Notes under the pieces: model-generated | The model's input: the letters and a program-made list of their open reading frames with translations, nothing else | The model's database searches: none | Told to the model about the DNA's origin: nothing | Shown here: in pieces, positions 27,229 through 36,839 of the stretch | Position numbering within the stretch: position 1 is the first letter of the stretch | How the letters are laid out: each line of letters begins with the position of its first letter | Assembly (NCBI RefSeq): GCF_000775915.1 | Contig: NZ_BBLT01000002.1 | Span: 652,384-716,383, forward strand | From: Sporocytophaga myxococcoides | GTDB taxonomy: Bacteria; Bacteroidota; Bacteroidia; Cytophagales; Cytophagaceae | Length of the DNA stretch: 64,000 nucleotides | Direction of reading: 5' to 3' | Position numbers and translations under genes: made by a program

Positions 27229-29778
27229 TTATAAAGAATATCTTAAAGTAACTCCATAAGTTCTTGGATCGCCAATTACACCCGCATAGTGACCGGCATT
27301 ACCAGCTGCTGGTAACAGTTGCTCAAAGTAATCTTTATTCAGGATGTTACGTCCCCATACAAATAAAGTCACTCCGTTTGCAGCTTTGAAACCAAGTCTT
27401 GCATTAAAAAGAGAGTAACCGTCTACAACAAGATATTTTGATGGAGATGGACTTGATGAAAATCCAGATCGGAAGTAAGAATCAACACCAAGGAAGAATT
27501 TTCCTTTAGATCCCAAAAATTTGCCTTCATTTGTATTCGCTTCACCACCAATAGAACCTGCCCATTTAGAGATACCCGGAAGTCTTCCTCCTGATATATC
27601 TTTAAAGGCACTTGCACCGCCTGTTTCTTCAAGAGGTACAGGAGCATTTTTAAATGAAACATATTTACCGTCAGTATATGCTACAGCAGCATTGATAGCA
27701 AGGTTTCTGCTTACTCTGATGCTACCATCCAACTCAATACCCTGAACTCTTACTTTTTCAGCATTAGAGAGGTATCCACGGTTTACACCAACTTCTGCAG
27801 TTTGTACCTGAGTCTGGTAATCTTTAATAGATGTATTAAACACAATCAAATTCAAAGTAGTATTTGAAGTTGGGTTTGTTTTGATGCCAAACTCCACGTG
27901 TGTTACGTATTCAGGTTTTACCTTGGCAAGGTCTGTTAATACGTCACCATTAGCAGTAGGTAATCCTCCTAGGTTTACACCTACAGGCTTATAACTGTTA
28001 GAATATGTGGCAAAAGTATTAATTTGTTTAATAGGCTTGTAAGCAAGTGTTACCTGTCCTGAAAAGTTAGTGTTTTCAGCTTTTGCATGATAATACTGAT
28101 CAGTATAAACAGCACGTTTAAGTGCGATTAAAGCTGGATCATTTGTCTCCAGGCCACCATATGTCTGACGGTTAAAGTCCACTTCTTTAAAGTCGTAGTT
28201 ATAACGAAGACCTGGTAATAAGTGCAGGTTTTTAGTTATTGCCCAGTCAAGCTGACCAAACACAGCTCCACTGAACGAATTTAACCAGGACTTAGATTTT
28301 ATTCCGTATCCGTCAAATAGTCCTGGTGTTTGCCATAGCGGACTGGTTGAACTTTGAGAGAATCTCCATTGTGCTGCTCCAGACTCTTCAATATGGACAG
28401 GGTCAGTTTTTAGATTCTGACCAAGAGCAAATACTCCAATTACACCAGTTAGACGAGATGAGAATTCACCTGCATAACGTATCTCCTGTGACCATTGTTG
28501 GTGTTTGGAAGTAGCCTGAGATAATCTTAACACCGGGAGACCTGTGAAATCTCTGTCATTTGACGGATCCCAGTTCCAATAACGCCAGGCAGTTGTTGAA
28601 GTCAAAGTTCCTTTCCCAAGTTTTATATCAGCATTTAGAGATAATCCACCTAGCTCATTGCCTGATCTCCACGGTGTATCCTGATCCACTTTTCTGTCAA
28701 ATGCGTTTTGGCTTGGAAGTGTATAATTCAAGTCAGATATGATCTGATTGAACTGGCGATATGCAGCACGTTGAGTTGGAGCAACTCCTGCTATAACCTG
28801 TGCATAGCCCTCCGGCTTTTGTCTGGATGCATCACCAGCAAGCGTTAATCTGATATTATCCGTAAGGTTATAAAGTAGTTGAACTCTACCTCCTATGTTA
28901 TTAAGGTCATTGATGTATTTTGATGATCTTACATTGTAAATCAATCCATCGCGCTGGGTTCCTGAAAAGGAAACGCGAGCAGCAAGATTTTTGGTAAGAG
29001 GACCTGTTACAGAAGCTTTTGCCTGTATGTAGCCATAGTTACCATAGCTTACTTCAAAGTTAGCACCAGGCTGGAATCTTGGAGCACGTGTAGTAATGTT
29101 GAATGCACCTGCAGTAGTATTTTTGCCGAACAGTGTTCCCTGAGGACCTCGAGATACTTCAATTTGTTCAATGTCAATGAAGTCAAGCGTAGTTGCTGCC
29201 GGACGAGCGTAGTACACGCCATCTACATAAAATCCAACACCTGGATCAATACCATCATTGGTAAGACCAAATGTAGAACCAAGTCCACGGATATTAAGCG
29301 TTGTATTTCTAGGGTTAGAAGAATAAAGTTGTACAGTTGGTACAAGTTCCTTTACTCTGTTCACATTAAATGAGCCAGAGTTTTCGACCTGAGAGCCGCC
29401 AACAACAGAAATCGGAATTGGAATTTCCTGGGCAACCTCTTTTCTTCTTCTTGAAGTTACCACAACTTCATCCAGCAGCTCATCTACAGCAAGCGACAGA
29501 TTAAGCGGAGTAGCGGTTTCTGAAGTGATTTGAAGCTCCAGAGTTTTAAAGCCGGTTGCAGTTATTTGTACATAATAAGGAAAGTCTTTAGGAGCCTCTA
29601 TGGAAAAATTTCCATCCGCATCAGAAGCTGCTGTTGCACTTGTTCCTTTTATTAAAATGATAGCACCTGGTAGGGGTAAGCCCTGATTATCTTTTACAGT
29701 TCCTTTAAGGTCATTTTGCGCAAATGCAAAACTTCCAATGAGGAGGAAGGCAATAATAAATTGTAGTGTTTTAGTCAT
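27229..29778 (-). CDS. TonB-dependent outer-membrane receptor
   Basis: An 849-residue receptor. Residues 1-20 are a signal peptide. Residues 22-105 form a carboxypeptidase-regulatory-like domain (LKGTVKDNQGLPLPGAIILI). The plug follows with EIPIPISVVGGSQVENSG, TTLNIRGLGSTFGLTND, VGFYVDGVYYARP and VSRGPQGTLFGKNTTAGAFN. The barrel ends with Leu as YGVTLRYSL, as expected for outer-membrane assembly. The FVDG/RGPQG plug pattern and moderate size fit the CirA/catecholate or vitamin-type receptors rather than SusC. No SusD partner is present. It is transcribed divergently from the siderophore-type receptor at 30202, sharing a 423-base regulatory gap. Confidence 0.93.
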   Translation of the reverse strand: MTKTLQFIIAFLLIGSFAFAQNDLKGTVKDNQGLPLPGAIILIKGTSATAASDADGNFSIEAPKDFPYYVQITATGFKTLELQITSETATPLNLSLAVDELLDEVVVTSRRRKEVAQEIPIPISVVGGSQVENSGSFNVNRVKELVPTVQLYSSNPRNTTLNIRGLGSTFGLTNDGIDPGVGFYVDGVYYARPAATTLDFIDIEQIEVSRGPQGTLFGKNTTAGAFNITTRAPRFQPGANFEVSYGNYGYIQAKASVTGPLTKNLAARVSFSGTQRDGLIYNVRSSKYINDLNNIGGRVQLLYNLTDNIRLTLAGDASRQKPEGYAQVIAGVAPTQRAAYRQFNQIISDLNYTLPSQNAFDRKVDQDTPWRSGNELGGLSLNADIKLGKGTLTSTTAWRYWNWDPSNDRDFTGLPVLRLSQATSKHQQWSQEIRYAGEFSSRLTGVIGVFALGQNLKTDPVHIEESGAAQWRFSQSSTSPLWQTPGLFDGYGIKSKSWLNSFSGAVFGQLDWAITKNLHLLPGLRYNYDFKEVDFNRQTYGGLETNDPALIALKRAVYTDQYYHAKAENTNFSGQVTLAYKPIKQINTFATYSNSYKPVGVNLGGLPTANGDVLTDLAKVKPEYVTHVEFGIKTNPTSNTTLNLIVFNTSIKDYQTQVQTAEVGVNRGYLSNAEKVRVQGIELDGSIRVSRNLAINAAVAYTDGKYVSFKNAPVPLEETGGASAFKDISGGRLPGISKWAGSIGGEANTNEGKFLGSKGKFFLGVDSYFRSGFSSSPSPSKYLVVDGYSLFNARLGFKAANGVTLFVWGRNILNKDYFEQLLPAAGNAGHYAGVIGDPRTYGVTLRYSL

Positions 29779-30201
29779 TATAAGTTCAAGTTTAAATGTG
29801 AAAGTTTCGAAGGCTTTAAAATTTAGTCTGTTAAAAGTTTTTTTAATTAATATTAAATATATTATATATACTATATAGAATTAGTAGACAAATATAGCTA
29901 TTTTTTTATTTTCACTTAATTTGTTGAAATAAAATTTTTGTAAAAAAATGAAACTTTCTGTTAATAGTATGATTGTTAAGTTATTGTGTATTTTGTTTTA
30001 ACTTGTATTGCTTTATTTTCTAAATGGATTTAGAATTTTTTCTCTATGCGGAGGTAGGGTTTAATCTGATGGGGAGTTAAAAAGCTCAATATTCAATTAG
30101 AAAGTTTGCTTCATTTTTCATTTACTTTTTTGACTATTTGTAAAGATTCTAAATAATACTTAATCTTGTATCTTTATTTTAATTTAGTCTAAATAGTATA
30201 T
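29779..30201. promoter_or_regulatory. Divergent regulatory region between two TonB receptors
   Basis: The gap of 423 bases is very AT-rich and has no ORF. ATTTAGTCT occurs near both ends: at 29821 as ATTTAGTCTGTTAAA, and at 30182 as a perfect palindrome. This suggests one regulator acting on both receptors. Confidence 0.5.
30182..30194. promoter_or_regulatory. Candidate iron-type operator palindrome
   Basis: ATTTAG-T-CTAAAT is a perfect 6-1-6 palindrome seven bases before the ATG of the siderophore receptor gene. Position and target suggest Fur- or DtxR-type metal control, but the sequence does not identify the protein. Confidence 0.45.
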
Positions 30202-32583
30202 ATGTATTGTTTTCTTAAAATGTTGAAAAGGGGAGTATTTTTTAATCTTCTTATAGTATTAGGGATAATGTCTTTCCCTCATTTAAGTATAGGGCAAGGA
30301 GTTTTCGGAAGTATATCCGGTATAGTACAGGATTCTGCAGGAAAAAAGCTGGAGCATGCGGCTGTTACAGTAAAAGGTACTAATCTTTCTGCTATCACCG
30401 ATTCAAAAGGTACCTTTATTATAGATAATGTTCCTGCTGGTACCACTGTTCTGGCAATCCTAAAAGTTGGTTTCAAACCTCTTGAGAAATCAATAGAAGT
30501 TGTGGGAGGTGAAACAAACTTCGTCACTGGTCTTGTCCTTTCTGATGATGTTCATGAACTGGATGAAGTAGAAATTCTAATTAGAAGACAAAAGTTTGCG
30601 AAAGCCGAAAGCGAGCAGGTTGCCAGAATGCCACTGAAGAACATGGAAAATCCCCAGGTATATAACGTTGTGGGAAAAGAACTGATGAAGGAACAGTTGG
30701 TAATGGAAAGAACTGACATGTATAGAAATATTCCGGGAGCTGTTCCAAACTTTTCAGCAGGTGGTTCTCAGGGTTTAAACATCAGAGGTTTTTCTAATAC
30801 CAATGGATTGAGAAATGGCATGGTCACAAGTGCAATCTTTCTTCTGAACCCGATAATTCTTGAGCGTGTAGAGGTAATGAGAGGACCTTCAGGAACTCTG
30901 TTCGGTAGTAATAGAAATACTTCTTTCGGAGGTGTCTATAATTATGTAACTAAGAACCCTTATGATATACAGGCCGGAGAGTTAACAATGACAATGGGAA
31001 GCTATAATCTTTCAAGAGTTACAGCAGATATAAATACGCCTCTTAATGAGAAAAAGAATGTGCTGTTCAGATTGAATACTGCCTGGCAATCAGAAGGATC
31101 TTTCCAGGATCAGGGGTTTGCAAAGATTTATACCATTGCACCAAGCTTTATCTATAAAGTAAATGATAAACTGAAATTTACGGTGGACGCTGATTTCACA
31201 AGAGGAAACTATACCAATCTGAGCACAGCTATTGGAAATATGACGAATGTGAAAGTAAGGAACTTCAAAGATTTGAAACTTCCTTATAATCGTTCATTAA
31301 TAAATAACAGCGCTGGCATTAATAACGGTGTCAACAATGTACAGGGGCAAATGGAATATAAGTTTTCAGATAAATGGAAGTCACAGACTAATTTCTTATA
31401 TTCTGAAGGATATTATAAGGACTTTATCTGGACAACTTTATCTTATATAACTGATTCGACATTGTATAGACAATTCAGAAACCAGACTCCGGAAACTTTT
31501 GGTAATATTCAGGCTCAGCAAAATTTCATAGGCGATTTTAAAATAGGTCCTTTTAGAAACAGGGTAGTAATAGGACTGGATTACAATAAGAATTATAACT
31601 CCCTTAATAGGACTGCGATGACGACTTATGATACTATAAATATTAATAAGCCGGTTAATGATTATAGTGGAGATAAGATCAATGAAATTTCTTCTAAACG
31701 TGGATTCAGTGCTACCACCTTTAAGTCTGAAAGTTTTGGCGCTTATGTATCCGATGTGCTGAACATTACTTCTGATTTTATGGTAATGTTGAGCCTGCGT
31801 ATAGATAAGTATTCAACTAAAGGTAACTATGACCTGTCTAAAGCTACCTATTCAGGTGCATACGAGCAGGTTTCTTTGTCTCCTAAATTAGGTTTGGTGT
31901 ATCAGCCTGTTAAAGATAAAGTTTCTTTATTTGCAAACTATATGAATGGTTTTGTAAACTTAGGTCCTGTTAATCAGCCAGACAATACAGTTTTAGTGCT
32001 CAATCCTCAATATGCTAATCAGTTGGAGGTAGGTGCCAAATTTGATGTTGTAAAGAATAAATTGGCAGGAAGCATCAGTTTTTATGATATATCTGTTAAA
32101 AATTCCACTCGTATTGATGTTATTGGCGGCAAGAATTTTACTGTTCAGGACGGTACTCAAAGAAGTAAAGGTTATGAGCTTGAATTGATAGCTAATCCGG
32201 TTAAAGGATTTAACATCATAGCAGGATATGCCAATAACGAAAATAAATATACAAAAGCTTCTACTACTTTAGAAAATAAGTATGTAACAGCGAGTCCTAA
32301 ACATATTGGTAACCTTTGGGTAAGCTATACTATACTTGATGGAGTTCTTGATGGGGTAGGTTTGGGTGTAGGTGGTAATTATATTGGCGAATCATGGTTT
32401 GAAAGCACTAACTCATTTGTATTACCATCTTATACGCTTTTGAATGCATCAGTATTTTATGATCGCCCTAAGTACAGAATTACCCTTAAAGGTAATAACC
32501 TGTTAAACGAACATTATTGGAATCCTACCGGAACTCCTCAGAAACCAATTAACTTCCTTGCAAGTGTCGCATACAAATTCTAA
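30202..32583 (+). CDS. TonB-dependent siderophore-type receptor
   Basis: A 793-residue outer-membrane receptor of the siderophore class. The signal peptide covers about residues 1-32; an internal ATG at codon 7 is an alternative start. A carboxypeptidase-regulatory-like domain spans about 35-115 (GSISGIVQDSAGKKLEHAAV). The plug contains NVVGKELMKEQLVMERTDMY, NIPGAVPNFSAGGSQGLNIR, VEVMRGPSGTLFGSN and FGGVYNYVTKNP, which closely follow FhuA/FoxA-like proteins. The barrel ends SVAYKF with terminal Phe. The next gene, a PepSY membrane protein, overlaps its 3' end, a pairing typical for ferric-siderophore uptake in which the PepSY protein is thought to help reduce the ferri-siderophore. Confidence 0.93.
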   Translation: MYCFLKMLKRGVFFNLLIVLGIMSFPHLSIGQGVFGSISGIVQDSAGKKLEHAAVTVKGTNLSAITDSKGTFIIDNVPAGTTVLAILKVGFKPLEKSIEVVGGETNFVTGLVLSDDVHELDEVEILIRRQKFAKAESEQVARMPLKNMENPQVYNVVGKELMKEQLVMERTDMYRNIPGAVPNFSAGGSQGLNIRGFSNTNGLRNGMVTSAIFLLNPIILERVEVMRGPSGTLFGSNRNTSFGGVYNYVTKNPYDIQAGELTMTMGSYNLSRVTADINTPLNEKKNVLFRLNTAWQSEGSFQDQGFAKIYTIAPSFIYKVNDKLKFTVDADFTRGNYTNLSTAIGNMTNVKVRNFKDLKLPYNRSLINNSAGINNGVNNVQGQMEYKFSDKWKSQTNFLYSEGYYKDFIWTTLSYITDSTLYRQFRNQTPETFGNIQAQQNFIGDFKIGPFRNRVVIGLDYNKNYNSLNRTAMTTYDTININKPVNDYSGDKINEISSKRGFSATTFKSESFGAYVSDVLNITSDFMVMLSLRIDKYSTKGNYDLSKATYSGAYEQVSLSPKLGLVYQPVKDKVSLFANYMNGFVNLGPVNQPDNTVLVLNPQYANQLEVGAKFDVVKNKLAGSISFYDISVKNSTRIDVIGGKNFTVQDGTQRSKGYELELIANPVKGFNIIAGYANNENKYTKASTTLENKYVTASPKHIGNLWVSYTILDGVLDGVGLGVGGNYIGESWFESTNSFVLPSYTLLNASVFYDRPKYRITLKGNNLLNEHYWNPTGTPQKPINFLASVAYKF

Positions 32584-33763
32584 GATCAGTATAAAAAAAA
32601 TAATTGGTCAAATACATCTCTGGCTCGGACTGTTGTCCGGGCTAGTGGTGTTTATATTGGGGATTACCGGCTGTATTTATGCATTTCAATCAGAATTAAA
32701 GGAATTGTTTTATGCTGACAGATATTTTGTAAAAAGCAAAGGCATTAAACCATTACCAATAAGAAAGCTTAAAGAAAGTGCACAAAAGACATTAGGAGAT
32801 GAATATCCGATTACTTTCCTTCACTATATTCCTGAAACTTCTTATGCCTACCGTTTCAGAGCTTCAAAGACAGAAAAAGAAGCTCTAACTTATAACAGCA
32901 AAGTGCTCTATAATAAAATGGCATTCGTAGATCAATATACTGCAGAGGTTCTGTTTGTAGAAGATACAAAGTGGGAGTTTTTTAATGTTGTATTGCAAAT
33001 TCATTACGACTTGCTTTTGAATAAAATAGGTCATCAGATTGTGGGATGGAGTACACTAATATTTGTTGTAATGCTGATCTCAGGCTTAGTGCTGTGGTGG
33101 CCCAAAAACAAAGCAGCTATAAAGCAACGTCTTTACTTCAAATGGAAGGTTACTACAAAATGGAAACGGAAGAATTATGATCTGCACAATATCCCCGGAT
33201 TTTATTCATTAACGCTTGCCTTAATAATATCTCTGACAGGCCTCTGGTTTGCCTTTGAATGGTTCAGGCCACCTGTTAAATGGATTGCTAATGGAGGAAA
33301 ACCTGTAATTGAAGAGAAGAAAGTTTTTTCAGACACCACTCACGCAGCTTCTCCTGACCTTATAGATATTATAGAGAAGAATATCAGAGAAAGGAATATA
33401 AAAGGAGCGTTTTTTTATATGACTTTTCCTGAAGGTAAAAAAACTCCGGTTGTGGTTACTGCAATGCATAACAAGGATAATTTTGTTAAAAGAAGTCAGT
33501 ATTTTTTTGATAAAAATACCGGAGAAGAATTAAAATGCAGTCCTTACGAAAGTAAGAGCAGTGCTGATAAATTCGGATTTATGATATATGACATCCATGT
33601 AGGGAAAATAATTGGCTTACCCGGTCAGATATTAGCATTCTTTGCAGCCCTGATTGCAGCATCCCTGCCTCTTACAGGAGTATTAATATGGATCGGGAAA
33701 AAAGGCAGGAAGACAAATTCTAAGCCAGCAAAAAAAACAAAAAGGACAGTTGATCTTGTTTAG
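32558..33763 (+). CDS. PepSY-associated membrane protein (PiuB-like)
   Basis: A 401-residue inner-membrane protein of the PepSY-TM family. Helix 1 lies near residues 18-43 (IHLWLGLLSGLVVFILGITG), preceded by KKIIGQIH. Helix 2 lies near 165-185 after HQIVGWSTLIF, helix 3 contains FYSLTLALIISLTGLWFAFE, and a C-terminal helix follows HVGKIIGLPGQILAFFAALI. The conserved His residues in helices fit haem-binding reductase models of the family. No ATG is available near the start. The best choice is TTG at 32558 or GTG at 32564, both inside the receptor gene's last codons, implying coupled translation. Iron-siderophore reduction is an inference from context. Confidence 0.88.
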   Translation: MQVSHTNSKISIKKIIGQIHLWLGLLSGLVVFILGITGCIYAFQSELKELFYADRYFVKSKGIKPLPIRKLKESAQKTLGDEYPITFLHYIPETSYAYRFRASKTEKEALTYNSKVLYNKMAFVDQYTAEVLFVEDTKWEFFNVVLQIHYDLLLNKIGHQIVGWSTLIFVVMLISGLVLWWPKNKAAIKQRLYFKWKVTTKWKRKNYDLHNIPGFYSLTLALIISLTGLWFAFEWFRPPVKWIANGGKPVIEEKKVFSDTTHAASPDLIDIIEKNIRERNIKGAFFYMTFPEGKKTPVVVTAMHNKDNFVKRSQYFFDKNTGEELKCSPYESKSSADKFGFMIYDIHVGKIIGLPGQILAFFAALIAASLPLTGVLIWIGKKGRKTNSKPAKKTKRTVDLV

Positions 33764-33770
33764 TCCCAAA

Positions 33771-34874
33771 TTAATTTGAGGAAAAGAGTCTAGGTCTGTT
33801 AACAATGACTTTAGTTGTTTTTGTAAGAAAAGCTTCAATTGCATTGTCCCAAGAGTCAATCTTTGTTGTTACCAATTCAGGATTTAGTTTTTTAGCTGTT
33901 ATTAGTTTTAAAACCTTTTCAGCATCGGGTCTGGCATTTGCAATACCTGTTTTGAATGTAACACCTTTACTATACATTTCTATTAAAGGCATTTTCATTT
34001 TCTTTAAATAGATGCCAGAGCTGGATATTAAACCATTTGGTCTGACAAATTTTATCGCTTTGAATAACCCTTGTTTATCAGAATTTGCTTCTACCACTAT
34101 ATCATATTGTTCAGTGATTTTGGAAGAGAATCCATAAACATTGTTAGCTCCGCATCGTTTAGCCAGCTCTAACCGTTCATTGCTATAGTCCATATAATCA
34201 ATTCTAGACGCCCCCATGGCTTTTGCAATCAATACTGTATAAAGACCAATGCTTTTTACTTTTCCTCCGATTACGAGAATGCTTTTATCAGGATTTTTTT
34301 CAAGCTCAGGACCGACATTTCTATAGGCATCCGGAATATTGTCACTAAGACTGGCCAGATGAATAGGATCAATATGTTCAGATATTTTTAAAAGCATTGC
34401 ATCAGCATAAGGCACTTTTATCAGATCAGACATAGCTCCGCCAAATTGGAGATGGGTACCAAATCCATAGGCAGATATAGGGGGAGTATTGCTGCATGAT
34501 CCTGAAACTCCATTGTTACAATTGATGCAGCTGCCACAAGATATTTGAAACGGAACTGTGGCTATATCTCCGGGTTTTATTGTCTTTACTTGGTCTCCGA
34601 TTTCTACTACCTCTGCCACACACTCATGACCGAATGGAAACGGACCTTTGAAAAAATTTTGTCCAAACAATCTGTGAAAATCCTTATTTACTATTCCCAA
34701 TACAGAACCGATATTAAGTTTTGTATTCAAATTGTTGAATAGATAAATATCATCGAGATCACATTTAGCCGCTGCAAAGGGTCTTACAATGGCTTGTAAG
34801 CTGCCGTTAATAACAGGAGCGGTGGTTTCCCGCCATTCAAGCTTTTCTTTTTTTATAAAGTATAGTTGATTCAT
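33771..34874 (-). CDS. Zinc-dependent alcohol dehydrogenase-like protein (MDR)
   Basis: A 367-residue zinc-type medium-chain dehydrogenase. The catalytic-zinc ligands appear as Cys38 (AAKCDLDD) and His83-Glu84 in FGHECVAEVVEIGD. The structural-zinc cluster is present as Cys113, Cys116, Cys119 and Cys127 (ISCGSCINCNNGVSGSC). The nucleotide-binding region ILVIGGKVKSIGLYTVLIAK has a weakened GxGxxG loop (GGKVKS). DYMDYSNERLELAKRCGANN follows. It converges with the PepSY gene, with seven bases between stops, and is divergent from the Ro60 gene. The substrate is unknown. Confidence 0.88.
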   Translation of the reverse strand: MNQLYFIKKEKLEWRETTAPVINGSLQAIVRPFAAAKCDLDDIYLFNNLNTKLNIGSVLGIVNKDFHRLFGQNFFKGPFPFGHECVAEVVEIGDQVKTIKPGDIATVPFQISCGSCINCNNGVSGSCSNTPPISAYGFGTHLQFGGAMSDLIKVPYADAMLLKISEHIDPIHLASLSDNIPDAYRNVGPELEKNPDKSILVIGGKVKSIGLYTVLIAKAMGASRIDYMDYSNERLELAKRCGANNVYGFSSKITEQYDIVVEANSDKQGLFKAIKFVRPNGLISSSGIYLKKMKMPLIEMYSKGVTFKTGIANARPDAEKVLKLITAKKLNPELVTTKIDSWDNAIEAFLTKTTKVIVNRPRLFSSN

Positions 34875-35117
34875 GAGATGCTCAGAGTAAAAGGTTGTAA
34901 GTATATATAAATACTCTGATTAATAATAGATTTCTGCAAACATAGTGCATAAAAAATATCAGCGCAGTTTTTCTGCGTAATTGATAAATATTATTATTTA
35001 ATATTTTTTTAAAAAAAAATATTTGTGCGCAAAATGGTTGCGTAGTTTAATTTCAACTTTGAATTGTCAATCGGGGATAACAAGAAATACCGATAAAGTA
35101 ATTAAAAAGATACAACG

Positions 35118-36635
35118 ATGCGATTCAATTTTTTAAAAGGAAAAAATGTAGTGACAAACTACGAAGGAGCTAAAGCTTATGAATTAACTCCAGAGATGGA
35201 GCTTTATTCTGCAGTTGTAACTGCGGGGCTAAGCGATTCATTTTATGAAAGCGGAGATGAACGTTTGAAGAGAATTCAGAGTCTCATGGTAAGCAATGAT
35301 CCAAAGTTTGTCGCCAAGCTCGCTGTATATGCTCGAACATCTATGCATATGAGAAGTGTTCCGTTGGTTCTTGCGGTTGAGCTTGCAAAGTATTGCTCGG
35401 GTACAGACCTTGTAAGCAAGACTGTAAAAGGAGTAGTACAACGTGCGGATGAAATAATGGAACTATTGGCGTATTACCAATTGTCAAATGGCAGAACTGG
35501 AACAAAAAAGCTGAATAAGCTCTCAAAGCAAGTGCAGAAAGGACTGTCTGGTGCATTTAACAGCTTTGATGAGTATCAATTTGCCAAGTATAACCGAGAT
35601 GGAGAAGTAAAACTTCGAGATGCTTTGTTTCTGGTCCATCCAAAAGCTAAAGATGATGAGCAACAAAATATTTTCAATAAGATAGCTTCTAAGTCACTTG
35701 AAGTACCATATACCTGGGAAACAGAACTATCTGCTTTGGGACAAACAAATTTTGCTGACGAAAAGGAAAAAGCAGCTGCTTTCAAAGTCAAGTGGGAAGA
35801 ACTGATTGAAAGTGAAAAGCTGGGATATATGGCGTTGCTTAGAAACCTTCGTAATATCATTCAAGCAGATGTAGACTACGTTTACATGCAAAAGGTGTGC
35901 TCCAGACTGAGTAATGCTCATGCTGTTGCAAGGTCTAAACAGTTTCCGTTCAGATTTCTTGCGGCTTACAGAGAAGTAAAAGAGTTGAAGTCTGATTTCG
36001 TTGCAATGGTCCTTAGCGCTCTTGAGAATGCAGTTATGGCAAGCGCTCAGAATATAAAAGGTTTTGATGAAGCGACAAAGGTTGTAGTAGCCTGTGATGT
36101 TTCAGGTTCAATGCAAAAGCCCGTATCTGCCAGGAGTAAAGTATTACTTTATGATATAGGGTTGATGCTGGCAATGCTGATGCAGTCAAAATCCAAAAGA
36201 GTAATTTCCGGAATGTTCGGGGATAAATGGAAAATCATCAACATGCCTAATAAAGGAGTGCTTACAAATGTAGGAGAGTTTTACCGAAGAGAAGGTGAAG
36301 TGGGCTATTCCACCAATGGACACCTCGTGATAGATGACTTGTATCTGAGAAAAATCGTGATGGATAAAATAATGATTTTCACAGATTGTCAACTATGGAA
36401 CAGTTCAGGTGGAGGAGGTTCATTAGCACGTTCCTGGAAAGACTATAAGAAAATAGCTCCTCAGGCAAAGCTTTATCTTTTCGATTTAGCCGGATATGGA
36501 AATACTCCATTGCGTATAGAAGATAACGATGTCTTTCTTATTGCTGGTTGGTCTGACAAAGTGTTTGATGTGCTCGAAGCGATAGAGGATGGAGCGTCTG
36601 CTATCAGAAAAATTAAAGAGATGGAGTTGGTTTAA
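35118..36635 (+). CDS. rsr: Ro60 orthologue: TROVE and vWA domains (Rsr)
   Basis: A 505-residue ring-type RNA-binding protein. The TROVE HEAT-like ring covers about residues 15-310 (AKAYELTPEMELYSAVVTAG, PKFVAKLAVYARTSMHMRSV, YMALLRNLRNIIQADVD). The C-terminal vWA domain starts near 322 with an intact MIDAS motif (VVACDVSGSM; Asp327, Ser329, Ser331). Ro60 proteins hold misfolded RNA in the ring and bind Y RNAs on the outside. In bacteria, a Y RNA can tether Ro to polynucleotide phosphorylase. The downstream kilobase encodes Y-RNA-like RNAs, and after those come RNA-repair genes, which strongly supports this role. A 10-mer hairpin (CGCAG TTTTT CTGCG, 34963-34977) lies upstream. I found no clear sigma-54 site. 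Confidence 0.95.
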   Translation: MRFNFLKGKNVVTNYEGAKAYELTPEMELYSAVVTAGLSDSFYESGDERLKRIQSLMVSNDPKFVAKLAVYARTSMHMRSVPLVLAVELAKYCSGTDLVSKTVKGVVQRADEIMELLAYYQLSNGRTGTKKLNKLSKQVQKGLSGAFNSFDEYQFAKYNRDGEVKLRDALFLVHPKAKDDEQQNIFNKIASKSLEVPYTWETELSALGQTNFADEKEKAAAFKVKWEELIESEKLGYMALLRNLRNIIQADVDYVYMQKVCSRLSNAHAVARSKQFPFRFLAAYREVKELKSDFVAMVLSALENAVMASAQNIKGFDEATKVVVACDVSGSMQKPVSARSKVLLYDIGLMLAMLMQSKSKRVISGMFGDKWKIINMPNKGVLTNVGEFYRREGEVGYSTNGHLVIDDLYLRKIVMDKIMIFTDCQLWNSSGGGGSLARSWKDYKKIAPQAKLYLFDLAGYGNTPLRIEDNDVFLIAGWSDKVFDVLEAIEDGASAIRKIKEMELV

Positions 36636-36690
36636 GCTTAAAGCGGAAGGCTTAAAGTTAAAAGTTGAAAGTGAAAAGTTTAAAGTCAAG
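36631..36690 (+). repeat. AT repeat at rsr stop; left arm of inverted pair
   Basis: Bases 36631-36657 overlap the rsr stop codon and are the reverse complement of 37486-37512 at 26 of 27 positions. The rest of the stretch is a degenerate run of AAAGTT/GAAAAGT-type units, a family that recurs near 37.7, 39.8 and 53.1 kb. Confidence 0.7.
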
Positions 36691-36741
36691 GAGTATTAAT
36701 TCTATGAATTGAATTGATTATGATAGTATGGGGATGAGTCC

Positions 36742-36790
36742 TGGAAGGGCGGCTTTGTGTCAGCGTAGGGTAAAGCCCTACGCTGTTCCA
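36742..36790 (+). other. Stable RNA hairpin downstream of rsr
   Basis: A perfect 10-bp stem (CAGCGTAGGG 36761-36770, CCCTACGCTG 36776-36785, loop TAAAG) is enclosed by a second 5-bp stem (TGGAA 36742-36746, TTCCA 36786-36790). There is no T-run, so it is not a simple terminator. It may belong to a structured RNA that continues into the tRNA-like element at 36840, or be a processing signal between the mRNA and the small RNAs. Confidence 0.55.
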
Positions 36791-36839
36791 TGAGAAGGTT
36801 GGCCAGATTTTTCACATGGCTTATCATTTAAATAAAAAT

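Noticed and set aside
34981..35117. Sigma-54 promoter before rsr, as in some Ro/Rtc operons
   Set aside because: TTGTGCGC and TTGCG occur, but spacing and the -24 GG/-12 GC pair do not fit.
36728..36760. Hammerhead ribozyme suggested by GGATGAGTCC
   Set aside because: The CUGAUGA core and the GAAA after stem II are not both present, and no stem III with a cleavage site can be drawn.
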